From Trinickia violacea (GTDB lineage: Bacteria > Pseudomonadota > Gammaproteobacteria > Burkholderiales > Burkholderiaceae), in the NCBI RefSeq assembly GCF_005280735.1, contig NZ_CP040078.1, positions 62,001 to 126,000 of the forward strand: 64,000 nucleotides of DNA. The letters are read 5' to 3'. The translations under genes and the position numbers were made by a program. The notes under the pieces are model-generated. The model ran no database searches, was not told the origin of the DNA, and saw only the letters and a list, made by a program, of their open reading frames with translations. This document shows, piece by piece, positions 15,784 to 23,742 of this stretch. How positions within the stretch are numbered: position 1 is the first letter of the stretch; each line of letters begins with the position of its first letter.

Positions 15784-17454
15784 TCACCGTAAATTCACAT
15801 TCATGACCAAATTCAACAATGGGAAGCCGCCCCAATTATCGTAAGGGTTGGTCGAATGTTGATAGCCAGGCCCAAACCTGCCCCCTCTTCCGTCAGGAAT
15901 GGAAGTGTTGCTGGCATTCGCATAGTAATCTGATGATGGAAAATAAAATGGTCGAGGGAAAAGCGCCGGCAGTTTGCATGAGTAATCATTTAGCGACTCC
16001 CACCAACACCATACGCCATCCGGCGGGTTCCGCAGCGTGTAAATCGTGCCCGCATTGTTAAATGGAAAGGAGTAGGCCCAGACGAAGTTTCCACTTTCGG
16101 TATGGCGCTTGTTCCACCACTTGACACCCGGGACGTATTGAGAATACAGCGCATCATCTTGATAAGACGGAGAATCTCCTAAGCCGGTTCCAGTGTTCAG
16201 CCGAATCATGGGAACATTGAACGTAAGCGTTTCCCGTATCCCCCCGTTGGTCCCGTATTGGAATTCGTAATAGCACACGTCATAGCAAGCTTCGTTAGTA
16301 GTCTGTGGCGCTACCGATATGGCCGGCGGCAAAGTGATCTTCAGAATCTTCGTCGGAATAGGCGTGGCGAGGGAGACCGGATTGCCGCCGCATAATGCGG
16401 TGCTTTGTGCCATCGTCACTGGGTAGGCTGCTTGCGCGTAAGCCTTGAACCCTGGCCAAACACCTGAGCCGTTAAAATACTGACACTGCGTGGCTTTGGC
16501 TGCATCGACGCGCAAAGACCAGAATAGATTTCTTGGCGTATTGACCGTGAAAACTTGATCCAGGTACATCAAGTATGTCTTCTTAGAATTGCTTGGAAAT
16601 ATCCCATTCGTTGGGCCCGGATCGATCCCGATCGCATTCTCGATGCCGTACGCGTTGATTCCAAGATTCCCGAAATTAGCGATGTCCGCATCCGTAAAGA
16701 GCTGAGGGGAGCCGATTCCATAGATGTCGTCACGTCCCACATAAAGGAGGAATTCGACGCCTTGATCTTTATAAACCGGAAACAAGTTGCTTGCGACGCG
16801 GCGCAACTGACTGGCATTTTGAGGGATGTCGAGGCCTTTTTCGATGTTCAACAGCCATCCATCGAGCTTGAGTTTGACGGCAAGCGCCTGAAGCTTATCG
16901 AGAACCGGGACAGCGTAATTGGCTTTGTCGCCTTCACCGAGTCCGTTGTACGTGCCAAGTAGATTCTCCACGCTAGCAATTGTCCCGGCATCGTGGTCGA
17001 TATAGACAACACCGTAAATCTTGACGCCGTGGGAATGTGCAGCGGTGACCCATTCCGGATCAGGCGCGCTAATGTGGGCACCGGATCCCGCCTCTCCGCC
17101 GAAGCTGATCATTTTTCGGATAAATGCCCAGTTCTCGAAGGTTACCGGATTGTAGGTGGCGGGAAATTCCGGGTAGGTTTTATTAGAAGCTGCCCGCGTG
17201 CGATAGATAGCTGTAAATTCCGCACCTGTGTCAGTCCGACTGCTTCCAATCCAACTACGAGTGAGATTCGTATTGAGCGGTGTATTGGATGGGGCTACGT
17301 AACCGGCCAGATTATTCGGATCGACAGATTGGATTGTATGATATCCGGCGCCATTCTGAGCCGGGTCCAAAGCCCAAGTGAAGGTGTTTGCAGCTCCCGC
17401 CTGTGCTGAGAAAAGAAAAGCCAGAATCAAGACGAATAGATGATGCTTTTTCAT
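15784..17454 (-). CDS. Secreted GH85-like endo-beta-N-acetylglucosaminidase
   Basis: The 556-residue protein has a Sec signal peptide (basic MKKHH, hydrophobic core, cleavage after about residue 22). Residues 108-206 follow the GH85 plan: a strand with KMISFGGEAG, WVTAAHSHGVKIYGVVYIDH, and the catalytic strand LKLDGWLLNIEKGL (198-211), in which the NxE pair corresponds to the Asn and general-acid Glu of GH85 ENGases. The rest is a Trp/Tyr/Cys-rich C-terminal half with no family I can name. GH85 enzymes cut the chitobiose core of N-glycans. GGAGA precedes the ATG by 8 nt. The gene is visibly AT-richer than its neighbours and lies between two inverted IS630 remnants, so acquisition by transfer is likely. 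Confidence 0.65.
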   Translation of the reverse strand: MKKHHLFVLILAFLFSAQAGAANTFTWALDPAQNGAGYHTIQSVDPNNLAGYVAPSNTPLNTNLTRSWIGSSRTDTGAEFTAIYRTRAASNKTYPEFPATYNPVTFENWAFIRKMISFGGEAGSGAHISAPDPEWVTAAHSHGVKIYGVVYIDHDAGTIASVENLLGTYNGLGEGDKANYAVPVLDKLQALAVKLKLDGWLLNIEKGLDIPQNASQLRRVASNLFPVYKDQGVEFLLYVGRDDIYGIGSPQLFTDADIANFGNLGINAYGIENAIGIDPGPTNGIFPSNSKKTYLMYLDQVFTVNTPRNLFWSLRVDAAKATQCQYFNGSGVWPGFKAYAQAAYPVTMAQSTALCGGNPVSLATPIPTKILKITLPPAISVAPQTTNEACYDVCYYEFQYGTNGGIRETLTFNVPMIRLNTGTGLGDSPSYQDDALYSQYVPGVKWWNKRHTESGNFVWAYSFPFNNAGTIYTLRNPPDGVWCWWESLNDYSCKLPALFPRPFYFPSSDYYANASNTSIPDGRGGRFGPGYQHSTNPYDNWGGFPLLNLVMNVNLR

Positions 17455-17477
17455 GCATTAATCTCCGCAACAAGTAT

Positions 17478-17679
17478 TCACGCCAAATTGATTTGAAATT
17501 TGGCGCCACGTCCGTCCAGCAATTCGGCAAGTTCAACATCGATGGCTTTTTTGGTTCAGACGACGATGCGTACGCCATCGATACTTCTATTGCCGCCAGA
17601 CGATCTCGATCATGTTCAGTTCGGGACGATCGGCGGGCAGGTAGAACAGGAGAGCCTTGTGATCGAACAGCCAACGCAT
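17478..17679 (-). mobile_element. IS630-family transposase 3' remnant (right copy)
   Basis: One frame reads RWLFDHKALLFYLPADRP and ELNMIEIVWRQ, then a stop codon; a second frame continues VELAELLDGRGAKFQINLA to a TGA at 17478-17480. These are the DDE-proximal LPxxxPELNxIExxW motif and the C-terminus of an IS630 transposase, broken by at least one stop and one frameshift. The protein sequence differs from the left remnant, so the two came from different IS630 elements. It points back toward the GH85-like gene. Confidence 0.75.
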
Positions 17680-17809
17680 CCCATTAGCAGTGCAGTGTTC
17701 GCAATGTTGTCAATCCGGTCTCTCCTTGGAAGTTTTCAATACACTAACACTTTGCTTTCATTTTTTCATAATAGGGTTTATGCCTAATGGGCATCGTTGT
17801 TACAAAAAT

Positions 17810-17829
17810 CGGAACGCCGCGGCGTTCCG
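17810..17829. repeat. 20-bp perfect palindrome
   Basis: CGGAACGCCGCGGCGTTCCG is self-complementary over its whole length. It sits at the ragged 3' edge of the IS110 remnant, in a region without intact genes. Confidence 0.6.
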
Positions 17830-17972
17830 ACGTATGCGCGCCCCATCACGCCTCCATTCCAATTAGGCGTGGCGACCGGTTTGCGAAATGTTCGAGAAAC
17901 GCCGCCCGCTTCACCGGCTTGTTGACGATCTCGCCCGTTTCCACGTCGACGTAATGGTTCGCCGCAAAAGCG
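17822..17972 (-). mobile_element. IS110-family transposase fragment
   Basis: Translation reads NHYVDVETGEIVNK, PVKRAAFLEHFANRSPRLIGMEA, a stop, then WGAHTSERRG. This is the N-terminal RuvC-like part of IS110-type transposases (ETGE..., FLxxFANRxPxLxGMEACGGAH). The stop falls where the conserved Cys is expected. Only about 50 codons remain, immediately downstream of the chimeric gene. Confidence 0.7.
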
Positions 17973-17979
17973 AACGAAA

Positions 17980-18633
17980 TCAGGTGTCCGCGTTGCTCGC
18001 CACGAAGCTGGTAAACGCGTTGTAGGACGGATTCAGCGCAGTGCCGTTGAGCATGATGCCGTACGTCTGGTCCCCGCTATCGAGCACGTAGTACATCACC
18101 GACTGAATATTGTGGGTCTTTCTATTTTTATAGAACTGACCCAGCATATTGGTGATGTAGTTCGCACGATCGGCTTCGGTTTGCTCGGGGCCCGTGTTCC
18201 ACTCGGTGATGATAAAGGGCACACCGTATCGGGCCTTGCAATACGTCGGCAGATCGAAACCGGGTCCCGCACCGTCGATGCCGATGTCGATGAGCAGCTT
18301 GCATTCGAACGCTTTATCAAGCCGCGCGAGCACCTTTTCAAACTTCTCGAAATCGTAGCCGCCATACAAATAGACGTCCCTGCCGATGCTCTGATCGCTG
18401 GAGGAAACCAAGAACCGTTCCTCGCCTACCGTAGTCAGCAGCAACGTGTTGGGTTCTGCCGAGTCGAAGAAAACCACTCTCCCATACTTAACGACAGACT
18501 CGATTGGCTTCCAATAGAAGCGCTTCGCGCCGAATACCAGCGCATTTTTTGTCAACGATTTCAGCAATCCACGCTTCGGCGCCTTCTCGAAGATCGGTCC
18601 AGCATTGGGCGTGGCGTAGGCATCGATATCCAT
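17980..18633 (-). CDS. Chimeric protein: FkbM-like N-terminus joined to a glycosidase C-terminus
   Basis: The 217-residue frame looks like two unrelated pieces. Residues 1-119 resemble the start of an FkbM methyltransferase: GRDVYLYGGYDFEKF followed by CKLLIDIG, the first SAM-binding glycine motif, after which the methyltransferase stops. Residues 122-217 resemble the end of a clan GH-A glycosidase: YGVPFIITEWNTGPEQ (143-145 TEW, with a candidate nucleophile Glu) and MYYVLDSGDQTYGIM. Neither domain is complete, so activity is doubtful. A deletion joining two glycan genes explains it. It ends at the IS110 scrap. Confidence 0.55.
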   Translation of the reverse strand: MDIDAYATPNAGPIFEKAPKRGLLKSLTKNALVFGAKRFYWKPIESVVKYGRVVFFDSAEPNTLLLTTVGEERFLVSSSDQSIGRDVYLYGGYDFEKFEKVLARLDKAFECKLLIDIGIDGAGPGFDLPTYCKARYGVPFIITEWNTGPEQTEADRANYITNMLGQFYKNRKTHNIQSVMYYVLDSGDQTYGIMLNGTALNPSYNAFTSFVASNADT

Positions 18634-18905
18634 CCAGTTCTCCGACTACAGGAAGGCTAGCGGTATCTCGCTTGTGCGGCTTCCTTGGGCGTACAGGGAA
18701 GAGACTACTGTGGGTAGATTGAGAGGCAAGCAACTTCGCAGGTCGATACTAGCGGCCGGGTCGGCGGGCTAAGCGCGCGGCGGCACAAACTCGTGTGATG
18801 TTGTCCGAAAACGTTGAAATAGGAGACTTTCGAAAATCTTTACCGAGGCCATATGGCATGATGTTTGCCTAGTTGATGGCCCCGCGCCTAACAGGAGATC
18901 GGAAA

Positions 18906-19670
18906 GTGAGCAAACCATCATTTCGCGATGCCGCAGAGATCGGCAGTGAAGAAATGTTCAATCACCACGAAGTTGCGGCACTCCGCGATGACCTTGCACT
19001 CGCGCTTCGTGCCGCCGCGCACTTCGGGCTCGGCGAGGGGGTTTGCAACCACTTCAGCGTGGCGCTTCCAGGCGAGCACGGCTTGTTTCTGCTTAACCCG
19101 CGCGGGCTCATGTGGGCCGAGGTCATGGCGGACGACATCGTCATCGTGGACGCAGCCGGAAACGTGGTTGCCGGGCGGCACGAAGCGGAACCCACAGCGA
19201 TGTTCATTCACGCCGCCATTCACCGGATCGCCAAGAAAACCTGCGTATTACATACCCACATGCCATACGCAACGGCGTTGACGCTCACGGAAGACTGCGG
19301 ACTCGATACCACGCTGTCGCAAAACGCGATGAGGTATCACGGCCGAGTGGCGTTGGACCGGAACTACAGCGGCCTCGCGCTGGACTCCACGGAAGGAGAG
19401 CGCATCGCTCATGCGCTCGATGGGAGGGATATTGGTTTTCTCGGGAACCACGGTGTCGTGGTCTGCGGCGATCGTATCGACTACGCGTTCGATGACTTGT
19501 ACTACCTCGAGCGCGCATGCGCGACCCAGGTCATCGCGCTTTCCACCGGACGTCCGCTGCGGCCGGTGGCGGCGGATATGGCCCAACAAGTGGCAACGCA
19601 GATTCAGGGGGAGCGATTGCAGTCGGAACTGTTCTTCGCCGCGTTGAGGAGAACCCTCCCGTCCCGCTAA
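18906..19670 (+). CDS. Class II aldolase/adducin family protein
   Basis: The 254-residue protein has the class II aldolase fold. GVCNHFSVALPG is near the N-terminus, VLHTHMPYATAL (about residue 115) gives the zinc-binding HxH, and LGNHGVVVCG gives the third His. The GTG at 18906 has AGGAG 8 nt upstream; a TTG/ATG further upstream lacks one. Members cleave or epimerise phosphorylated or free sugars and hydroxy-acids; the substrate is not evident. It is transcribed alone. Confidence 0.85.
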   Translation: MSKPSFRDAAEIGSEEMFNHHEVAALRDDLALALRAAAHFGLGEGVCNHFSVALPGEHGLFLLNPRGLMWAEVMADDIVIVDAAGNVVAGRHEAEPTAMFIHAAIHRIAKKTCVLHTHMPYATALTLTEDCGLDTTLSQNAMRYHGRVALDRNYSGLALDSTEGERIAHALDGRDIGFLGNHGVVVCGDRIDYAFDDLYYLERACATQVIALSTGRPLRPVAADMAQQVATQIQGERLQSELFFAALRRTLPSR

Positions 19671-19761
19671 GCGTATTTGTCGCCAACCGAAGCGGCACTT
19701 GCACGGCCCAAAGCCAATGCAAGCGCCGCACGGCTAGCGCTCGATGTCAGACCAGGCTGTC

Positions 19762-20895
19762 TCACATCCGCACGATATCGAGCAAGATCTTCTTGCCATC
19801 CTTATACGAGAACACCGAGATCACGCCATGCTTCAAGTCCCCTTGAGCCGTGAAGCTGGTCTCGCCGATCACGCCCTTGTAGTCGGTTGACGGCATTGCC
19901 GCGAGCACCTTTGCTGCGTCGACGGAGTTTGCGCGCTTCATCGCGTCGACCATGATATACACCGCGTCGTAGGCGAACGGCGCATACACCTGCAGCGGCT
20001 GATGATAGCGAGCCTCGTACTTGCGCGCGAACTCGGCGCCGCCCGGCATCTTCTCGAGCGCCATGCCTGCCTCCGAGCAGACGATGTTATCGGCTGCGGG
20101 ACCCGCCAGTTTCATGACGTCGGTCGAGCAGACGCCGTCGCCACCCAGTATCTTGGCTCGCACGCCCAATTGCCGGGCCTGTTTGGCGAACGGGCCACCG
20201 GTGGCATCCATCCCGCCGTAAAGGATCGCATCGGGATTTTCGCCCTTGATCTTCGTAAGGATGGCGCGAAAATCGACGGCCTTGTCGTTCGTCGCATCGT
20301 GCGACAACACGGTCATGCCCGAAGCTTTGGCCGCTTGCTCGAATTCGTTGGCAAGACCCTGCCCATAAGCCGTGGAATCGTCGACGATAGCGACTGCCTT
20401 TACCGCAAGGCTTTTCGCCGCATACGTGGCGAGGGCGGGCCCCTGCTGCGCGTCCGTGGCGACCACGCGGTACGTCGTGTTAAAGCCTTGCTGCGTGTAC
20501 GCCGGATTCGTCGCGGCCTGCGAGATCTCGACGATGCCGGCATCGTGGTAGATCCGCGATGCGGGAATCGACGTGCCGGAATTCAGATGGCCGACGACGC
20601 CGATCACCTTATCGTCGACCAGCTTTTGCGCGACCTGCGTGGCAGTGCGCGGATCTCCCGCATCGTCTTGCGGATCGAGCTGCAGGGTCACGCGCTTACC
20701 GCCAATGAGCAGACCGCCGGCATTGATCTCTTCGACTGCGAGCCGCGCTCCGTTCTCGCTATCCTTGCCCAGATGAGCAATGCCGCCCGTAAGCGGGGCA
20801 ACGTGCCCAATTCGCACGACCTCTTGTGCATGAGCTGCCAGCGAAAGGGCCATGGCCGCTGTCGCAATCAGGCCGTTCTTGTCGATGTGTCTCAC
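19762..20895 (-). CDS. Branched-chain amino-acid-type ABC substrate-binding protein (LivK-like)
   Basis: The 377-residue protein has a signal peptide (cleavage near AHAQ, residue 23), then RIGHVAPLTGGIAHLGKDSE and VIGVVGHLNSGTSIPASRIY. These are the characteristic segments of type I periplasmic binding proteins of the LivK family. The ligand may be an amino acid or polyamine derivative, judged by the ornithine-cyclodeaminase and deacetylase genes just upstream in the same operon. No permease or ATPase genes are nearby, so it must use a transporter encoded elsewhere. Confidence 0.9.
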   Translation of the reverse strand: MRHIDKNGLIATAAMALSLAAHAQEVVRIGHVAPLTGGIAHLGKDSENGARLAVEEINAGGLLIGGKRVTLQLDPQDDAGDPRTATQVAQKLVDDKVIGVVGHLNSGTSIPASRIYHDAGIVEISQAATNPAYTQQGFNTTYRVVATDAQQGPALATYAAKSLAVKAVAIVDDSTAYGQGLANEFEQAAKASGMTVLSHDATNDKAVDFRAILTKIKGENPDAILYGGMDATGGPFAKQARQLGVRAKILGGDGVCSTDVMKLAGPAADNIVCSEAGMALEKMPGGAEFARKYEARYHQPLQVYAPFAYDAVYIMVDAMKRANSVDAAKVLAAMPSTDYKGVIGETSFTAQGDLKHGVISVFSYKDGKKILLDIVRM

Positions 20896-20958
20896 TTCCT
20901 TGTCTCCTTGACGGGCGCACGCTTGCGCCCATTCGTTCAGTCATTGACGGACGATGGC

Positions 20959-22020
20959 TTAAGCCCGCAGTGCTAATGACGGCCGCGCCACTTCATGCTG
21001 GCCTGTCCCTATCGCCAGCCCGAAAAGATCTTTCGGGTCTTGCGGAGCGGGAATCAGGTCCAGTTCGATGCCGATGCGCCTTTCACGCGCGACAGCATGC
21101 AGATAGCGCAGTGCCGAGAAGTCTTCGAGCGCGAAGCCGACCGAATCGAACACGGTGACTTGCGACGGGAACTCGCGTCCCTTCTTTTCCCCCGACACGA
21201 TGCGATGAAACTCGACGACCGGAAAATCCGCGGAAAGCTGCTGGATATCGCCTTCGATTCGCGTCTGCGGCTCGTACTCGACGACCACGCTCGCGCGCCG
21301 CAGCACATCGGCGTGCAGTTCCGTCTTTCCGGGGCAGTCGCCGCCGACGGCGTTGATATGCATCCCGTCTTCGATCATGTCGGGCGTCAGAATCGTTGCG
21401 TTTGTCTTGTCCGCGGTTACGGTCGTCACGATGTCCGCGCCGCGCACCGCCTCTGCCGTGGATTCGCTGCGAATGATCCGAAGGCCCTTGTAGGGCGCCA
21501 AGTTGCGAACGAGTTTGCCGGTCGCCGCCGGGTCGACATCGAACACCCTGATCTCTTCGATTCCGAGCATCTCGTGAAACGCGATCGCCTGGAATTCGCT
21601 TTGCGCTCCGTTGCCGATCAATGCCATGGAACGGGAGTCCGGGCGCGCCAGGAAGCGGGCAAATAGCGCCGATGTCGCAGCGGTGCGAATCGCTGTCGTC
21701 AGCGTCATTTCGCTGAGCAGCAGCGGATAGCCCGTATCCACATCGGCGAGCACGCCGAAAGCCATCACGGTCAGCAAGTCGGCCTTCGTGTTCTTGGGGT
21801 GCCCGTTCACGTACTTGAACGAATAGAGCTTGGCGTCGGATGTCGGCATCAGCTCGATCACGCCGTCGGTCGAGTGGCTGGCCAGCCGGGCCGTCTTTTC
21901 GAACGTATGCCAGCGGCGATAGTCCTGCTCGATGTAACTCGCCATCGAGGCAAGAACCCGAGTCACGCCGACTTCCTGAACGAGTTTTGAAACGTCATTC
22001 ACATCGATATATCGAGTCAT
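20959..22020 (-). CDS. Ornithine cyclodeaminase/mu-crystallin family protein
   Basis: The 353-residue protein has the NAD-binding motif ALIGNGAQSEFQAIAFHEML (about residues 134-153) and the family segments ELMPTSDAKLYSFKYVNGHP, VGGDCPGKTELH and VFDSVGFALEDFSALRYL. Ornithine cyclodeaminase turns ornithine into proline with loss of ammonia; relatives act on lysine, alanine or imines. It is the middle gene of an operon with an HDAC-like deacetylase upstream and a binding protein downstream, with 65 and 63 nt spacers. Confidence 0.88.
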   Translation of the reverse strand: MTRYIDVNDVSKLVQEVGVTRVLASMASYIEQDYRRWHTFEKTARLASHSTDGVIELMPTSDAKLYSFKYVNGHPKNTKADLLTVMAFGVLADVDTGYPLLLSEMTLTTAIRTAATSALFARFLARPDSRSMALIGNGAQSEFQAIAFHEMLGIEEIRVFDVDPAATGKLVRNLAPYKGLRIIRSESTAEAVRGADIVTTVTADKTNATILTPDMIEDGMHINAVGGDCPGKTELHADVLRRASVVVEYEPQTRIEGDIQQLSADFPVVEFHRIVSGEKKGREFPSQVTVFDSVGFALEDFSALRYLHAVARERRIGIELDLIPAPQDPKDLFGLAIGTGQHEVARPSLALRA

Positions 22021-22085
22021 GCTTCATACTCCTTATCATGCAACTAGCGACTTCCAGATAGCGCCTGGGCGTATCGGAAAGCGCT

Positions 22086-23117
22086 TCAGTTGCGTCCTTC
22101 GAATCCCAACAAGACGTTGACTGCATTGATGCCGATCTCGTCGACCATATATCCCCCCTCCATCACGAACAGCGTGGGGACGTCGAAACCGGCGATGATT
22201 TCACCGATGCGCAAGTAGTCCGGCGTGCGCAGTCGGAAGTGACTGATGGGGTCGTGTTCGAATGTGTCGACCCCGAGAGAAATGACCAGTGCATCGGGCG
22301 CATGCCGCATGATCGCCGAGCCGGCGTGATGCAGCGCGGCCTCGTATTCGTTCATTGCGGTGCCTTTGGGCAGGGGCAGATTCAAATTGAATCCTTCCCC
22401 CGCACCCGCGCCCCGCTCGGTCGCATAACCGGCGAAGTACGGATACGAAACGCCGGGCTCGCCGTGTATCGAAACGAACAGCACGTCGGAGCGATCGTAA
22501 AAGATGTCCTGTGTGCCGTTGCCGTGATGGAAGTCGATGTCCAGAATCGCCACGCGCCTCGCGCCGCGGTTGAGGCCATGCTGGGCTGCAATCGCTGCGT
22601 TGTTCAGATAGCAGTAGCCGCCCATGTATTCGCGCCCCGCGTGATGTCCGGGCGGACGGCAAAGTGCAAATGCCGCGCGCGCGCTTTCGCCAAGCGCGTC
22701 CATTCCCGTCAAGGCCGTGTTCGCGCTCGAACACACTGCCGTCCAGGTCCCCACGTTGATCGGCGAACCGGCATCCATCGAGAAAAAACCCAGCTTGCCG
22801 TCGATGGTTTGCGGCAGCTCTGCAGACGGCAAGCCGCGCACGGGCCACACGAGCGGAAGGGCCTGGCAGCTGCGGCCGGTCGCTGTCCATTCGTCCCATG
22901 CGCTCGCGAGGAAGTCGATATAGCGTTCGCTGTGCGCGCCGATATAGCTTGTGCGATCGTAGGATTTCGGAAGAACCACATCGCCCAGTCCGGTGGACTC
23001 GACGCGCGCGAGCACGGTCTCCGCGCGCTGAGGTTTTTCGAATGAGTCGGAGATCGCGCCGTCTTTGAGTTCGACGCCGTGGTGCAGGCGGTGATCGCTG
23101 CTGTAGAGGGTAAGCAT
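22086..23117 (-). CDS. Histone-deacetylase family amidohydrolase (acetylpolyamine deacetylase-like)
   Basis: The 343-residue enzyme holds the arginase/HDAC active site: RPPGHHAGREYMGGYCYLNN (tandem His charge relay), ILDIDFHHGNGTQDIFY (zinc-binding Asp and His) and SLGVDTFEHDP (third zinc ligand). Bacterial members of this class deacetylate acetylpolyamines or related amides in the cytoplasm. The ATG at 23117 starts MLTLYSSDHRLHHGVEL, as in the family. It heads the operon with the cyclodeaminase and binding protein and is divergent from the Lrp-type regulator. Confidence 0.88.
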   Translation of the reverse strand: MLTLYSSDHRLHHGVELKDGAISDSFEKPQRAETVLARVESTGLGDVVLPKSYDRTSYIGAHSERYIDFLASAWDEWTATGRSCQALPLVWPVRGLPSAELPQTIDGKLGFFSMDAGSPINVGTWTAVCSSANTALTGMDALGESARAAFALCRPPGHHAGREYMGGYCYLNNAAIAAQHGLNRGARRVAILDIDFHHGNGTQDIFYDRSDVLFVSIHGEPGVSYPYFAGYATERGAGAGEGFNLNLPLPKGTAMNEYEAALHHAGSAIMRHAPDALVISLGVDTFEHDPISHFRLRTPDYLRIGEIIAGFDVPTLFVMEGGYMVDEIGINAVNVLLGFEGRN

Positions 23118-23233
23118 GGTTGACTGCCGCGTTGAAGATAGCGAACAGTCTACTGAACGAGCGATGGAACGGTTTTGCTTTCGATTGCGCCTGAGCCTAC
23201 ACTCTTGGAAAAACCGCCTACAGACTATCGAAT

Positions 23234-23725
23234 ATGAGCACAAATCGCCCAAAAATCGCCATGGATGCCGTCGACCGCTCGATGCTGCAACTCCTTCAGG
23301 ATGACGGCGCGCTGTCGAATGCGGCTCTGGGCGAGAAGCTTTCGCTTAGCGTGACGCCCTGCTGGCGACGCCGCAAGCATCTGGAAGATCAGGGTGTGAT
23401 TACCGGCTATCAGGCGAACATCGACCGGCGCGCGATCGGCCTGAACCTGCTCGCGTTCGTGCACATCACGTTCAACAGTCACTCTGACAAAACGGCCGAC
23501 AATTTCGAAGCGGTCATTCGCGGTCGGCCGGAGGTGCTCTCGTGCCACAAGATCACCGGCGCCGCGGACTATCTTCTGCAAGTCGTAGCGGCCGATCTGG
23601 ACGCCTATGGCGAATTCATCGAGCGCGTGTTGAGGCGGCAGGCCGGTATCGCTTCCATACAGTCGAGTCTCGCGCTACGCGAAGTGAAGTATTCGTCGCG
23701 TGTTCCGATTCCGGAAGGAGAGTGA
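23234..23725 (+). CDS. Lrp/AsnC family regulator
   Basis: The 163-residue protein has an N-terminal AsnC HTH (DRSMLQLLQDDGALSNAALG with SLSVTPCWRRRKHLEDQGVI) and a C-terminal RAM domain with the ligand-site segment CHKITGAADYLLQVV. It is divergent from the deacetylase-cyclodeaminase-binding protein operon, 116 nt between starts, and probably controls it in response to an amino acid or amine. Confidence 0.9.
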   Translation: MSTNRPKIAMDAVDRSMLQLLQDDGALSNAALGEKLSLSVTPCWRRRKHLEDQGVITGYQANIDRRAIGLNLLAFVHITFNSHSDKTADNFEAVIRGRPEVLSCHKITGAADYLLQVVAADLDAYGEFIERVLRRQAGIASIQSSLALREVKYSSRVPIPEGE

Positions 23726-23742
23726 GTCACATCTCGCGCGAC

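Noticed and set aside
15661..15844. A small plus-strand protein reading MPNSPIYWPGTASNFKRISREYL
   Set aside because: It is the wrong frame of the IS630 transposase end. The right frame gives LLAGYGIEFQTNFS, and a matching wrong-frame peptide occurs in the right remnant.
19671..19761. Possible terminator between the convergent aldolase and binding-protein genes
   Set aside because: Only weak, short inverted repeats are visible; not enough to call.
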